This document shows positions 46,904 through 57,222 of a stretch of DNA of 64,000 nucleotides, piece by piece. Both the position numbers and the translations under genes were made by a program. The notes beneath the pieces were generated by a model. It was not told the origin of the DNA. It was given only the letters and a program-made list of their open reading frames with translations, and made no database searches. This DNA comes from Stieleria sp. JC731 (GTDB lineage Bacteria; Planctomycetota; Planctomycetia; Pirellulales; Pirellulaceae). Within the stretch, counting starts at the first letter, position 1. Each line of letters opens with the position of its first letter. The stretch lies in assembly GCF_020966635.1 (NCBI RefSeq), contig NZ_JAJKFQ010000001.1, forward strand, positions 1,671,782 through 1,735,781, in the 5' to 3' direction.

Positions 46904-47650
46904 ATGCCGTCGACCGATTCGCAACCCATTCTGCTTTCTAAACGCAAACGTTTATTGATCAGTGCGGTCATCGTGTTCCATTTGCTTGCCGTGGCGCTGC
47001 CTCCGCTGGCGTTCCAGACGATGACGGTCGACGGGCCATCGCCGATGATCAGTCGTCTAATAAAACCTTTTGAAGGCTACGGCGAGTTCTTGCATATGAA
47101 TCGGGGATATGCGTTTTTTGCACCCGATCCCGGGCCGAGTCATCTAATCCAAGCGGCGATCATCGATTCCGACGGAAGCATCACGGAGCAGATGTTTCCT
47201 GATTTGAAACAACAGTGGCCTCGTCTGCTGTATCACCGTCACTTCATGCTTTCTGAATTTTTGCACGAAAGCTATTGGCCGCCAGGGCCACCGGACGAAA
47301 TGTTTCAAACCGATCGCGCGGCGGCTGAATATTGGCAGCAGCGACGGGCACGATATGAATTCATTCGTCAATCGATGGTGGATCACCTCAAATCGGTCAA
47401 CGAAGGACGCGAGGTTGCGATCCGTCGGATCGAACATGGGCTTCCTGCACTCGCAGACTTCGTCGCCGAGCCCATCGAGTTGACTGACCCAAGGCTTTAC
47501 AACCTACTGCTCGATCAACCGGTCTTCTCAGACCAGATTGCACCCTCTTCCAGTCAACCTGAAAACGTTTCCACCGAAGAGATCCCGGCCCCGAAAACTC
47601 AGCCGAACCAGACGCAATCTTTCGAGTCATCCGAAGAGGTTTCGCGATGA
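46904..47650 (+). CDS. HTTM-partner membrane protein, hypothetical
   Basis: The 248-residue protein from ATG 46904 has one N-terminal transmembrane helix (about 17-38, LLISAVIVFHLLAVALPPLAF) followed by a soluble part with YGYAFFAPDPGPSHL-like features (GYAFFAPDPGPSHLIQ) and a polar tail. The same arrangement is often encoded directly beside HTTM genes, but the function is not known. Its stop overlaps the ATG of the HTTM gene (ATGA at 47647-47650), so the two proteins are probably made as a pair. Confidence 0.8.
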   Translation: MPSTDSQPILLSKRKRLLISAVIVFHLLAVALPPLAFQTMTVDGPSPMISRLIKPFEGYGEFLHMNRGYAFFAPDPGPSHLIQAAIIDSDGSITEQMFPDLKQQWPRLLYHRHFMLSEFLHESYWPPGPPDEMFQTDRAAAEYWQQRRARYEFIRQSMVDHLKSVNEGREVAIRRIEHGLPALADFVAEPIELTDPRLYNLLLDQPVFSDQIAPSSSQPENVSTEEIPAPKTQPNQTQSFESSEEVSR

Positions 47651-48951
47651 CAAATCAGCCAACACAAGCGACATCTGATCAGGCCGGGTCCTATTCGGAA
47701 TCACTTTCGAAGTGGTTTGACGTCTGGGATCGGTTCTGGTTTACGCCACGGTTGCCGCATGTCTTATGTGCGATGCGTATCGCGGCAGGTGCGATGTTGT
47801 TTTATTGCCATCTTGTGCTTTTAGGAAGTCTGTTGGACTTCGTCGGCCCGAATGGCTGGATCAACAGCGAGATGGCGAGGCAGCTTCATGACGGAGCGTT
47901 CGGCGCCAACGATTGGGCAAGAAGTTACTTGTGGCATATCGAAAGCCCCACGCTGTTATACGCTCACCACGCAATCACGTTGGTGATCATGGCTGCGATG
48001 ACAATCGGTTTGGGAACTCGGATCGTTGTTCCGATCGCTTTGTTTCTGCAGTTGATGTACTTGCATCGACTGACAGGCGCGCTTTTCGGTCTCGATCAGA
48101 TCGTTACCTACATCACCATGTATCTCGTGATCGCACCCAGTGGCGCATGCTTTTCGGTTGATGCGTTGTTGCGAAAGCGATTTGTCGAAGGGGCTGCTGG
48201 CTCAAGATTCGTGGCTTGGTTGTTGCCCGATGCGTCGCCCAGTGTCGCGGCAAATATCGCGACTCGGCTTTTGCAGTTGCATCTTTGTGTGATTTATCTC
48301 TTTGGTGGGCTTTCCAAAGCACGCGGCGAGACTTGGTGGAATGGCATGGCCGTTTGGTATGCCGTTTCGAATTTCGAATATCAATCGCTGAATATGACTT
48401 GGCTTTCCAGGTATCCCGCGATCATTTCGGCGCTATCCAATGCGACGTTATTTTGGGAAGTCTTCTATTGTGCTCTCGTTTGGCCTCGCGTCACTCGGCC
48501 ATTTGTCCTTGGCATCGCTGTCATGGTTCACGGCGGGATCGCGTTGTTTCTTGGCATGATTACTTTTGGGACGATGATGATTGTTGCCAATGGGATCTTT
48601 CTATCGCCGAATCTATTCCGCTCGCGGGAAGACAAACTCGCTGACGAAACACACGGGGTTGATATAGAACTGTCCGAAGATGAAGCCTTGGTGGCGAGTG
48701 AAAGTGAATTGGATCGTCAGCTGGAAAACCCGGATTTGTCTGCCGATGAACGGGAAAGGCTGAAAAAGAAGAAACAGAAAATTCGCGAGGCCGCCGAGCG
48801 AATCAATCGTCGTTACAAGGCATTGAAGCAACGAGAAGCGAAGTACGAGGTTCGCGTCAAAAAGTTGCGGCAGCGAGAAGCAAAGATCAAGGATTTGGTA
48901 GAGAAGCGGCGGGCACGAAATCGCAAAAAGCCAAATCAAGACGACGAGTAG
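47647..48951 (+). CDS. HTTM-domain (vitamin K carboxylase-like) membrane protein
   Basis: The 434-residue protein has several TM helices in residues about 35-325 (LLGSLLDFVGPNGWI, LALTLVIMAAMTIGLGTR-type helices) that fit the HTTM domain shared with vitamin K-dependent gamma-carboxylases. The segment LHLCVIYLFGGLSKARGETWWNG is characteristic (shown in parts). The last 110 residues are a highly charged coiled coil (Glu, Lys, Arg). Whether bacterial members carboxylate anything is not established. The gene is coupled to the preceding one by a 4-base overlap. Confidence 0.87.
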   Translation: MTNQPTQATSDQAGSYSESLSKWFDVWDRFWFTPRLPHVLCAMRIAAGAMLFYCHLVLLGSLLDFVGPNGWINSEMARQLHDGAFGANDWARSYLWHIESPTLLYAHHAITLVIMAAMTIGLGTRIVVPIALFLQLMYLHRLTGALFGLDQIVTYITMYLVIAPSGACFSVDALLRKRFVEGAAGSRFVAWLLPDASPSVAANIATRLLQLHLCVIYLFGGLSKARGETWWNGMAVWYAVSNFEYQSLNMTWLSRYPAIISALSNATLFWEVFYCALVWPRVTRPFVLGIAVMVHGGIALFLGMITFGTMMIVANGIFLSPNLFRSREDKLADETHGVDIELSEDEALVASESELDRQLENPDLSADERERLKKKKQKIREAAERINRRYKALKQREAKYEVRVKKLRQREAKIKDLVEKRRARNRKKPNQDDE

Positions 48952-48966
48952 GACGAAACGCAAAGA

Positions 48967-49318
48967 AACCGTCGCTAGCGCGATCACGGCTCATTGTGCG
49001 TCTCCCTGCCCACCCTCTTCCTGAGCCGCAAAGGCGCTAGCCGCGGTTACTTCTCTCTTGTCTCCCTCAACGCTCGTGCGAGGCTCCCGCCTCGCATGCG
49101 ACGTCTTGCAGGCTCCGCCCGCCACGAATCACTCAACCGTCGCTAGCGCGAATCCGGCTCAGTTTGCTTTTTACTGAGCCGCATCGGCGCTAGCCGCGGT
49201 TTCTTCTCTCTTGTCTCCCTCAACGCTCGTGCGAGGCTCCCGCCTCGCATGCGATGTCTCCCAGGCTCCGCCTGCTACGAATCACTCAACCGTCGCTAAC
49301 GCGAATTCGGCTCAGTGT
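48967..49318. repeat. Palindromic repeat array (A and B units)
   Basis: Two A units (about 48967-49051 and 49135-49202), two B units (CTCGTGCGAGGCTCCCGCCT at about 49069 and 49226) and a final left A arm. They lie between the HTTM gene and the sulfatase; a frame extending the sulfatase upstream to 49254 runs through them and is not credible. Confidence 0.85.
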
Positions 49319-49442
49319 GCTTTCCCTTTTGCCGCGTTTGAAATCCCCACCACTGCCCTTCTCTTCAAAACCGACGCAACGACTCGCTTTCGGTTATCCT
49401 ACGCCTTGGCAAATTCCCCAAAAACACGCGAAGGCTGTAGTG

Positions 49443-51134
49443 ATGACATTGGTACTTCGACTTGCACCGTCGTCCCCTCTGGTTTCGATCTTCTCATCAG
49501 CCCTTTGTTTGTTTCTTTGGGCGACCTCTGCGACAAAGGCTCATGCGGAGCAAGCTTCACGTCCTAATATCCTCTTCGCGATTGCTGACGATTGGTCGTT
49601 TGGGCATGCCAGTGCGTACGGATGTGCGTGGGTCAACACACCCAGTTTCGATCGGATCGCTCGGGAGGGATTACTTTTCAATAATGCGTACACGCCCAAT
49701 GCGAAATGTGCACCCTCGCGGGCGATCATTTTGACTGGACGGTATTCATGGCAACTCGAGGAAGCGGGGAACCATATGTGTTTCTTCCCTGCGAAATTCG
49801 GTGGCTATGTCGAACGTTTATCCGAAAGCGGCTACTTCACGGGATACACGGGCAAAGGCTGGGGGCCAGGGATCGCGAACGATGCAGACGGAAACCGGCG
49901 GAGCATCACCGGCAAAAATTTCGCAAAACGCAAAGCAAAGCCGCCAGCGGCGATGATTTCCAACAATGACTACGCATCGAACTTCGCAGACTTTCTAGCC
50001 GAATCGCCCGCAGATCAACCGTGGGCATTTTGGTTTGGCACGACCGAACCTCACCGTGGATATGAATATGGGGCAGGTGTTCGACTGGGGAAAAAGTTGG
50101 AAGATATCGACCGTGTGCCTAGCTACTGGCCCGACAATGAGACGATTCGAAACGACATGTTGGACTACGCCGTAGAAGTCGAGCACTACGACAACCATCT
50201 TGGTCGCATCCTTGAACATCTCGAACAAGCAGGGCAACTGGACAACACGATCGTTGTTGCCACAAGTGATCACGGGATGCCTTTTCCACGTGCGAAAGGT
50301 CAAGCGTATGACGAGTCAAATCACATTCCACTGGCAATCCGCTGGCCCGCTGGAATCAAGCATTCGGGACGAGTTGTCGGTGACTTTGTTGACTTTACCG
50401 CGTTGGCACCAACGTTTCTGAAGGCGGCCGGAATCGAGGATCCTGGGCCAAGTATGCAACCGATGACAGGTCGTGATTTGTTGGACGTGTTCGCTGCTGA
50501 CGGACCTATCGCCGACCGTGACCACGTCTTGGTCGGAAAGGAGCGGCATGATATTGGTCGTCCGAATCAAGGTGGCTATCCGATACGCGGTATTCGAAAA
50601 GGCGACTGGCTCTACATTCGAAATTACGAGGTCGATCGTTGGCCAGCCGGAAACCCCGAGACTGGTTATTTGAACTGCGACGGCGGACCTACAAAGACTG
50701 AGGTTTTGGATTTAAGAAGGAGCGGAACCGCAACGACGTTTTGGCGTCTTTGCTTTGGGAAACGTCCTCAGGAAGAACTTTATCATGTCGGTCGTGATCC
50801 CGACTGTGTGGATAACTTGGTCGGTAACAGTGACAATGCGGAACGTTTGGAACAGTTACGTCAACAAATGGAAACTGAGTTGACCGCCCAAGGCGATCCG
50901 CGAATGCAAGGGAACGGATCGGTGTTCGATAACTACGAATACACATCCCCGGCGAGCGACCATTTCTATGAACGCTTCATGGCAGGTGAAGACTTAAAAG
51001 CGGGTTGGGTTTCACCGACCGACTTTGAGCCACTTCCAGATGGCGTACGGGGCAATTCTAAAAGCAAAAAAGACGAGCCCGATATCGAAGCTACGGTCGA
51101 AGCAGAAGCCGAACAGCGGAGTGTTGGCGATTGA
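49443..51134 (+). CDS. Exported sulfatase (formylglycine type)
   Basis: The 563-residue protein has a signal peptide (about 1-35, cleavage after AHA). It is a type I sulfatase: metal ligands Asp49-Asp50 in FAIADDWSF, Cys89 in the CAPSR motif that is oxidised to formylglycine, RAIILTGR, and Asp-His in ATSDHGMPF. Planctomycetes encode many such enzymes for sulfated algal polysaccharides; the actual substrate cannot be told. The formylglycine-forming enzyme is not in the window. ATG 49443 is chosen because it starts the signal peptide, with GAAGG 8 bases upstream. Confidence 0.93.
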   Translation: MTLVLRLAPSSPLVSIFSSALCLFLWATSATKAHAEQASRPNILFAIADDWSFGHASAYGCAWVNTPSFDRIAREGLLFNNAYTPNAKCAPSRAIILTGRYSWQLEEAGNHMCFFPAKFGGYVERLSESGYFTGYTGKGWGPGIANDADGNRRSITGKNFAKRKAKPPAAMISNNDYASNFADFLAESPADQPWAFWFGTTEPHRGYEYGAGVRLGKKLEDIDRVPSYWPDNETIRNDMLDYAVEVEHYDNHLGRILEHLEQAGQLDNTIVVATSDHGMPFPRAKGQAYDESNHIPLAIRWPAGIKHSGRVVGDFVDFTALAPTFLKAAGIEDPGPSMQPMTGRDLLDVFAADGPIADRDHVLVGKERHDIGRPNQGGYPIRGIRKGDWLYIRNYEVDRWPAGNPETGYLNCDGGPTKTEVLDLRRSGTATTFWRLCFGKRPQEELYHVGRDPDCVDNLVGNSDNAERLEQLRQQMETELTAQGDPRMQGNGSVFDNYEYTSPASDHFYERFMAGEDLKAGWVSPTDFEPLPDGVRGNSKSKKDEPDIEATVEAEAEQRSVGD

Positions 51135-51140
51135 CGGTAC

Positions 51141-52019
51141 TCACTTCGTCGACGGTAAATGGCTAAATAGCTCGCGAAGTACTTCATCAGAGATCGGCTT
51201 TAGGTGCCCGAATTCATCGCGTTGTATGAAATGCTTATTCGCAGTTGAAGCCATTTCATACAAGTTCCGACCGTTTTCGAAAGGGATGACTTCGTCTGTT
51301 TCTCCATGGAACTGAATCAAGTTTCCCTCGAACGATCTCAGGCGACGGATCGAATCAAATTGGTTGCTCATGACCAAGTGGACCGGAATGAATGGGTAGC
51401 GTCCGGCTGCAACGTTAGCGGCAGAGTCAAATGTTCGATCAAGCACCAGGTGCTCGATCTGACGTTGCTCCGCGATCGCCGCTGCACATCCCCCGCCGAG
51501 TGATCGACCGTAAACGATGATGTCTTGGTCATTCAGTTCGTAGTGGTCACGGAGTGCATCGAAGGCTGCGATTGAATCGGCAATCAGGTTTGATTCCGAT
51601 GGAGTGACCTCGTCGTCAACAAATGCTCGGTATTCTGCGACGAGAATGTTGGCATTGAAGATACCACTGAGCTGTTTCGCGAATTCAGCTTGGCGACTTG
51701 CAAACGTCGCGTTTCCGTGAAGAAACAACACGGTTCGTTCGGCATCAGGACGTTCGAAGAGTTGGCCGATGATCGGTGAACCGTCAGTTGACGAATAGGT
51801 CCAGGCGGAGGCGAGCGAGTCGGCGCTAGGACTGACGTCATGGTAGGCTGCAGGGAACAGCAGTCTCGCTTCCATCAAAACCATCGTCAATAGAATGACC
51901 ACGTAGACTGCGATCAGAGTTCGCACGCAGACGACGGTCCGTCGTTTCCACCGAGCAAGCGTGCTGGGCTGGAGGGTCTGGCTATCTGGATCAGATTTCA
52001 GGTCGTCGGAATTTGACAT
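51141..52019 (-). CDS. Membrane-anchored alpha/beta hydrolase
   Basis: The 292-residue protein has a TM helix at about 33-52 (LIAVYVVILLTMVLMEA) and then a serine-hydrolase fold: oxyanion strand TVLFLHGNATF, nucleophile Ser in YGRSLGGG, and an Asp/His near the end (FHGETDEVIPF, FGHLKP). This is the BEM46/DUF-type membrane hydrolase layout; substrate unknown. It converges with the sulfatase gene and lies 17 bases after the M28 peptidase gene on the same strand, so it is likely in one operon with it. Confidence 0.88.
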   Translation of the reverse strand: MSNSDDLKSDPDSQTLQPSTLARWKRRTVVCVRTLIAVYVVILLTMVLMEARLLFPAAYHDVSPSADSLASAWTYSSTDGSPIIGQLFERPDAERTVLFLHGNATFASRQAEFAKQLSGIFNANILVAEYRAFVDDEVTPSESNLIADSIAAFDALRDHYELNDQDIIVYGRSLGGGCAAAIAEQRQIEHLVLDRTFDSAANVAAGRYPFIPVHLVMSNQFDSIRRLRSFEGNLIQFHGETDEVIPFENGRNLYEMASTANKHFIQRDEFGHLKPISDEVLRELFSHLPSTK

Positions 52020-52036
52020 TGTTGTGCCTTAGGGGC

Positions 52037-53824
52037 CTATGTCGCTTCAGCGAGAACTTTGGATTTAACGGCGTTGTCAATCGATCGATCTGCTTGACCA
52101 CCAATCCAAGCGGCTGCCATTGGAATCGTCAATAGGCCAGCGATCGCGGCATAGATAGGCTGGTTCCAAGGGCCGATCGCTTGCACCAACAGAACGAGTG
52201 TCGGTCCCAATAGGATGCAGAACGACATCCATCCTAGCCAAGCGGCAAGCCTTTCGAGTCGCGGAAGATTAACCGCAACCGCATAAATCAACGAGGGGAA
52301 AACGAGCAGGTATCCGCCCGCGGGAATCAGCCAAGCAACAATTGTGGCAAGTAGACTCGTTGCCAACCAAACCGCAGCGACAAAGTCCAAGTCGGTATCT
52401 GTCGGGAACAATCGAGACAAAAGTTTGTCGACCAGAAGCGTCGTTCCGATCAAAGCTAAAAGAACTGTCACTAGACCCGCTTGCAAATCGACCGGCGTGT
52501 AACGCAGGTTTCGGTACGGTGTCATCTTGAGAACCAGCAAACTGATCCCACCAATGATCGCACTCGCAAGGATGACGAGTACTGCCAGTCCAAACAATCG
52601 CGGTATCGATCGCAGAATGCGAGCCTTACTGGATCGAATCGTTTTCAGACCAATCAGGCACAAAGAAAAAGCCGCTAGTAGCAATTGTGTCATCGGTTCA
52701 ATTGTGATGACATAAATTCCAAAGACGTCAAAGAATACTGCATCACGTCTGGCGTCATCGCCATTAAAAGTAGCGAGTTGCTCTTCGGAAAGTGGGTCCA
52801 GGGCAAGATGCATTGACGCGACATGGTTTCCCATATGCTGCAATGTGCGATCACTCAGGTTCGCCGGAACATCTTGTGGCGTGTGGTAATACTCTGCACC
52901 GCCAATGGTCGCAAAGTTAAATCCAGCCCAACCGAAGTTGCCTTGGAAGACATCGAAATCGGTCGCGTTGGGGAGCGATCGATAGATCAGGACTGCCAGC
53001 GAAGTCGTAATCTTTGGATAGGCCAGTTCATTGATTAGCGTTGTGACAGCCGCTCGGTTCCCTTGATAGGTTTCGAACATGGGGACTCCACCACGGGTGC
53101 CTCGCGCATCAAAGTTCAGGACGAATGCCGGTTCGCTGATCGCAAGGGCTTTATGAGCGTACAACGCATGCGCGCCCAGCAAACCAAATTCCTCGCCGTC
53201 GGTGAATAGGAAATGAGTTGTCCTTTGCGGCGGATTCCGACCAAGGATCCTGGCATACTCCGTCATCGCAACGATTGCAGACCCTGCATCGCCAGCACCT
53301 GGCCCCCAAGGACATGAGTCATGGTGAGTCGCGATCAAGATCGGCGCCAGCGAAGGATCGGTTCCGGGGTAACTTGCCAGTAGGTTTTTTAGGGTGGTGT
53401 CGTCTGGCAACAAACTGATGCGGCTTGACGGATGCCAATCTTGTTTTGAAAGGTCGAACGGGATCTCGATGCGTTTGGTCTCCGCACCACGATCAGCGAG
53501 CATCCTTTCGAGTCGATCCAGAAAGGCCTCGCCTTCAATGGTCCCGGCAGAGTGTTGAAGAGGAGGATCACCCAGCAACACGTTTAGATCCTGTCGCATG
53601 CGTCCGGCTGAAGGCACATTGCCTGAAGCATCGGTACCCAGTGGGGCCGGGCCGCGATAAGTCAGTAGTCCCAGTGCCAGGCAGACGAAAAGCATTCCGC
53701 CGGCGACAAGCATGCGTTTTTCTCGCAACGAGCTTTTCCCGTACGTGTCAATTTGCAAACTGAACAACGGTGTCCCAGGATATCCAATTGCCTGACGTGG
53801 CAATACCTTGGATGTTTCAGCCAA
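52037..53824 (-). CDS. M28-family metallopeptidase with C-terminal membrane domain
   Basis: The 595-residue protein has an N-terminal TM helix (about 40-57), an M28 zinc peptidase domain (about 85-350) with HHDSCPWGPGAGDAGSA, TDGEEFGLLGA (catalytic Glu-Glu) and YYHTPQDV, then about seven TM helices (residues 370-580). It resembles membrane M28 aminopeptidases of the Fxna type. Zinc ligands His, Asp, Glu, Asp and His can be matched. It probably cleaves peptides outside the cytoplasmic membrane. It follows the FliG-like gene by 65 bases. Confidence 0.88.
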   Translation of the reverse strand: MAETSKVLPRQAIGYPGTPLFSLQIDTYGKSSLREKRMLVAGGMLFVCLALGLLTYRGPAPLGTDASGNVPSAGRMRQDLNVLLGDPPLQHSAGTIEGEAFLDRLERMLADRGAETKRIEIPFDLSKQDWHPSSRISLLPDDTTLKNLLASYPGTDPSLAPILIATHHDSCPWGPGAGDAGSAIVAMTEYARILGRNPPQRTTHFLFTDGEEFGLLGAHALYAHKALAISEPAFVLNFDARGTRGGVPMFETYQGNRAAVTTLINELAYPKITTSLAVLIYRSLPNATDFDVFQGNFGWAGFNFATIGGAEYYHTPQDVPANLSDRTLQHMGNHVASMHLALDPLSEEQLATFNGDDARRDAVFFDVFGIYVITIEPMTQLLLAAFSLCLIGLKTIRSSKARILRSIPRLFGLAVLVILASAIIGGISLLVLKMTPYRNLRYTPVDLQAGLVTVLLALIGTTLLVDKLLSRLFPTDTDLDFVAAVWLATSLLATIVAWLIPAGGYLLVFPSLIYAVAVNLPRLERLAAWLGWMSFCILLGPTLVLLVQAIGPWNQPIYAAIAGLLTIPMAAAWIGGQADRSIDNAVKSKVLAEAT

Positions 53825-53889
53825 CCGCTATCGCTTTGGCAAATTGGGATCGACAGACCGCTACGATAGAAACATTCACGAACCAAACA

Positions 53890-54825
53890 TTAGGCAGCGA
53901 CGGATAAGTCGTCTTTCTGTTGTTCGATTGCGATTTCGGCCAAGACTCGTTTTGCGTCATCGATGTCCGAAAGCTGTAGCGGTCCGATGCTTCGCATATC
54001 GCTTCGAACCTTTTTCGCTTTTCGTCGCGGCAACAAAGCCAAGACCGCTTCTGCCTTTTCGTTAGGGAGTCCACAGAGAACAAGAAAGGCTTGGCGAGTC
54101 GTGACCATGGCTAGGGCACGACACAGTTCACGTGGCGGAAGCTGTTGCAAGAACTTGTCGATCTCTCGCAGTAGTTCGTCTTCACCGATCGACTGATCTG
54201 AGTCCGTCGTGGCGGTCGAGCGACGAAGTCTTGGTGGACGCAAGTCTTGGTAGTCTGACGAACTGCGTTCGGAGCGTTGTTCTGGCGATTCTTGATTTGT
54301 CTGACCAAACAAACCGGACGCAGGCATCACACCAACGGCTTGCGATTGATAAAAATCTGAAAAACGAATCGAGCTGACTTGGTAAACCGGTTCGTCAGTT
54401 GTCGCATCTGAATCGGTCGATGGATTCTGCTTCGCAGTGTTGGCGATACGGTTTGTAACTGGCGGTGGTGTTTCAGCAGACTCAGCCGATTTCGATTTTA
54501 TTTCTGGAGAGAGGTAACTGCTTCCTGTGCGTCGCTTTCGCGAGACACGTGCTCGACCGATTTGGATTTCGTCTTGGATTTCCGACTCAACACGTTCGGC
54601 ATCATTCGTGCCCGCCTGCAACTCTTCGCGTAGCAACTTCATGACACGATACTGTTCAAGCGGGTCAGACTGACCCAGTTGTTTCAACCTTTGATTGATT
54701 TCCAGCTTGTCGTCTTGGCTAAGCTGCCCAACGAGGACGCGGTGGGTGCGCGCGGGCAGAGCTTGCAGCAAGATTGCGATTTGCCGAGTGGCAAGATGTC
54801 GTTCGTCGGTTTCTAGGTCGTGCAT
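53890..54825 (-). CDS. FliG-like flagellar motor switch protein
   Basis: The 311-residue protein has an N-terminal helical region (1-90, RQIAILLQALPARTHRVLV and LREELQAG, similar to FliG N-domain) and a C-terminal FliG-type block (about 225-300, DKFLQQLPPRELCRALAMV, SDMRSIGPLQLSDIDDAKR), joined by about 120 disordered residues. Standard FliG has middle and C-terminal domains with EHPQ, which is not seen, so this is a shortened or diverged version. It is directly preceded on the strand by fliF, which supports the flagellar assignment. Confidence 0.78.
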   Translation of the reverse strand: MHDLETDERHLATRQIAILLQALPARTHRVLVGQLSQDDKLEINQRLKQLGQSDPLEQYRVMKLLREELQAGTNDAERVESEIQDEIQIGRARVSRKRRTGSSYLSPEIKSKSAESAETPPPVTNRIANTAKQNPSTDSDATTDEPVYQVSSIRFSDFYQSQAVGVMPASGLFGQTNQESPEQRSERSSSDYQDLRPPRLRRSTATTDSDQSIGEDELLREIDKFLQQLPPRELCRALAMVTTRQAFLVLCGLPNEKAEAVLALLPRRKAKKVRSDMRSIGPLQLSDIDDAKRVLAEIAIEQQKDDLSVAA

Positions 54826-55003
54826 GGAGTTGCTCCATCAACTCTGCTGTCCATTTCGAAATCACGAGTCTGTAACTTCGAAGTTTGATTTTTATTCGCT
54901 GTGTATTGTTCGATACTATGTTGCGGGCGATTCGCGAACGACCGTCGGGATCGGCCTTGACGCGGTGCTGGAATCTAAGGCTGAGACAATGTCCGCTTAA
55001 GAG

Positions 55004-56368
55004 CTAAGCGGCTTCTGCCATCCATCGATGAACAATTTGTGCAGCCAGTTCCGGGTTCGCTTCGATCAGTTCTGTCAAGTCATCTCGGATCGATCCGTCT
55101 TCAGCTTTGCGGCTGTTATCCGCTGTCTTCTTCGTCGGATTCCCGGATTTCAGTGACTGTGAAAACCCAGCCGACGTCGGATCAGTTTCTCGCGTTCGCA
55201 TTCGCAATGCGGCTGCCGAGCAGAACAGCGTGACAGCAAGCAGCAGTGCGACCGATACCGTCAAAGGGATATTGTTGGCCGCAAATTCTTTGGCGTCTTC
55301 CAGCGAGATTTCTTTGTCCGAAGCGCTACCGTATTGAGAGGCCGGAATCGAATCGGGGTAGCCACAGACATGAATCAATGGGCTGTCGTTGGCATCGCCA
55401 ACGAGTGGACGAAGCACTTCGGTCACGTTCGCGATGACACGATCGCGTGAGGTGGCAAGTTGCGCGTCCGAAGGCCAAGGGATCGAGTCTACATTGTGGT
55501 TCAATGCTCGGTAGTCTCGGGCCCACTGGCGGTGGAACTGCGATTCAGAAACGGCGATCGATACGTGAGGCCGCATCGATTGTTGGCCTGATTCCGATGT
55601 GACGGGAGAATGCATCACTGCGACGCGAACATTTCCAAAACCGACCAGCAGATCCGCCAGTCTCTGTTCCATCTCGTATTCGATATGACGTTGCGCCCGT
55701 TTCTCTTCGTCGATTCTTCCGTTGTAAGATTCGGATGCGGTTGTGTCAGTCACGGTCACTTGTTCAACCGTCATTCCTGCAAAAGCACCAGCGACGCATT
55801 GCCGGATCATGTCGATACGGTTTGGCGAAAGTGGCTTTTCATTGCTCGGTATGATGACAACGCTGGCGGACTGAATTGTTTCTTGGTTCAAACCACCGAG
55901 GACTTTTTGATCGTAGTCAACACTTGCCCAGGCGATGTCCGGAAACGCGCAAAGTTTCGTGCCCAGTTCACGAGTCTTCTGCGATTGCTGCTGCGATTTG
56001 CGTTGCGATTCAGACAGGAAAAGTTCAAAGCCCGTGGGCGATTCAGATTCTGGTTCGGTCAGATCAACAGGCAACGCATTCGCCTGCTTGGCCACCGCAA
56101 GAAATTCCTGCCGTCTTTCAGGTGCGACCCAGATTCGTCCGTCTCGACGATGGTAGCCATTTAGGCCTGCGGCGCTGAATGCGATATCCAGTTCATCCAG
56201 TTGTGCTCGACTGAACTGGCGACCTCCCAAAAGCGGATACTCTTCACTCGCCGATTGTCGCATTGGGATCAGCGACATACCGATCAGAATCATAGCCACG
56301 CATATACCAGCGATGACGATTTTTGCGATCGGTAATTGTGCGAGATTGATTCCGGACACGGCTGGCAA
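55004..56368 (-). CDS. fliF: Flagellar MS-ring protein FliF
   Basis: The 454-residue protein has TM helices at about 15-33 and 372-395 flanking a periplasmic part. The PLLGGRQFSRAQLDELD and AFPDIAWASVDYDQ segments fit the FliF/secretin-like ring-building region. The C-terminus ENPELAAQIVHRWMAE-like (ANPELAAQIVHRWMAEAA) is the tail that binds FliG. It is about 100 residues shorter than enterobacterial FliF. The FliG-like gene follows, as in flagellar operons. No other flagellar gene is seen in the window. Confidence 0.88.
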   Translation of the reverse strand: MPAVSGINLAQLPIAKIVIAGICVAMILIGMSLIPMRQSASEEYPLLGGRQFSRAQLDELDIAFSAAGLNGYHRRDGRIWVAPERRQEFLAVAKQANALPVDLTEPESESPTGFELFLSESQRKSQQQSQKTRELGTKLCAFPDIAWASVDYDQKVLGGLNQETIQSASVVIIPSNEKPLSPNRIDMIRQCVAGAFAGMTVEQVTVTDTTASESYNGRIDEEKRAQRHIEYEMEQRLADLLVGFGNVRVAVMHSPVTSESGQQSMRPHVSIAVSESQFHRQWARDYRALNHNVDSIPWPSDAQLATSRDRVIANVTEVLRPLVGDANDSPLIHVCGYPDSIPASQYGSASDKEISLEDAKEFAANNIPLTVSVALLLAVTLFCSAAALRMRTRETDPTSAGFSQSLKSGNPTKKTADNSRKAEDGSIRDDLTELIEANPELAAQIVHRWMAEAA

Positions 56369-56440
56369 AATGCGATTACGAGATTCTTGGCGAGCAAACG
56401 GATCGTGTAACAGTAACCACGTTCATACTCGCAGACGCGA

Positions 56441-56929
56441 TCAGGCGGCCAGTCGACTTTGAGCAGATTTGGCTGGGAAATAGATCGTCACCGCGACTCC
56501 GCCTTGAGGGCAGTTTTGCCATTTCAGATCAGCACCCACAGCTGCGGCCGCGATCGGCAATGCTCGTTCTCGATGGTTTGTGTCCATCCCGCTATCAGCG
56601 ATTTCCAGCTCGACGCCATTTTCCGTACAGCACGCGGTGATCATCAAATCGCCGCCGTCAGGCATCGCTTCCAACGCTTGACGGCTGATCGCGGTGATCA
56701 GGTCGGCTGCACGCGTGTTGTCGCACGGGACCGGAACGCTGACGTCAATGTCCACTTCCAGGCAGACTGGGGCGGAATGGTCAATCAACAACGGCGCAGT
56801 GACCGATTCGACGAGCACAAGAAGATTGCGACACTGATTAGGCTGGATCCATCCGCTGGCCATACTAGGCTCCGATATCACTTGGTGAGTGGAATCAGGT
56901 GCTTGCCGAGTCATTCGCTTAAAAATCAC
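56441..56929 (-). CDS. HATPase-domain protein upstream of fliF
   Basis: The 162-residue protein contains a GHKL ATPase-like core: NTRAADLITAISRQALEAMP (N box-like), VELEIADSGMD (G1-like) and GGVAVTIYFPA. There is no phosphorylated His domain or receiver. In planctomycete flagellar loci such small ATPase-fold proteins can precede fliF; they may be regulatory kinase halves. The gene lies 72 bases before fliF on the same strand. Confidence 0.65.
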   Translation of the reverse strand: MIFKRMTRQAPDSTHQVISEPSMASGWIQPNQCRNLLVLVESVTAPLLIDHSAPVCLEVDIDVSVPVPCDNTRAADLITAISRQALEAMPDGGDLMITACCTENGVELEIADSGMDTNHRERALPIAAAAVGADLKWQNCPQGGVAVTIYFPAKSAQSRLAA

Positions 56930-57222
56930 AACTTTGACTCAAGTTCACTCGGCGTCCTATGTGGGGCATAGTGGTTGAAGCCGTCTGACGGCAACCCCGA
57001 TCAGCTCACTGGGCTTCGTTTTGCGGCGATTTTGTTCAGACGGGGCTATGACTCTGGATTGATGTCGACCCTGTACGCCAGCACCCAAAAACGCTATCCG
57101 CCGGCAGCAGAGAAACTTACGCAGAGTTCTCGCTCGGACTGGATCTACAGACTCCCCTATTGGTGACTGCCTGCTTAAGATGGATTGGCAATCTGTTTCG
57201 CGGTCCCTTCCCATTCGATTTT

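Noticed and set aside
49254..49442. Longer start for the sulfatase
   Set aside because: The added 63 residues are translated repeat DNA and would bury the signal peptide.
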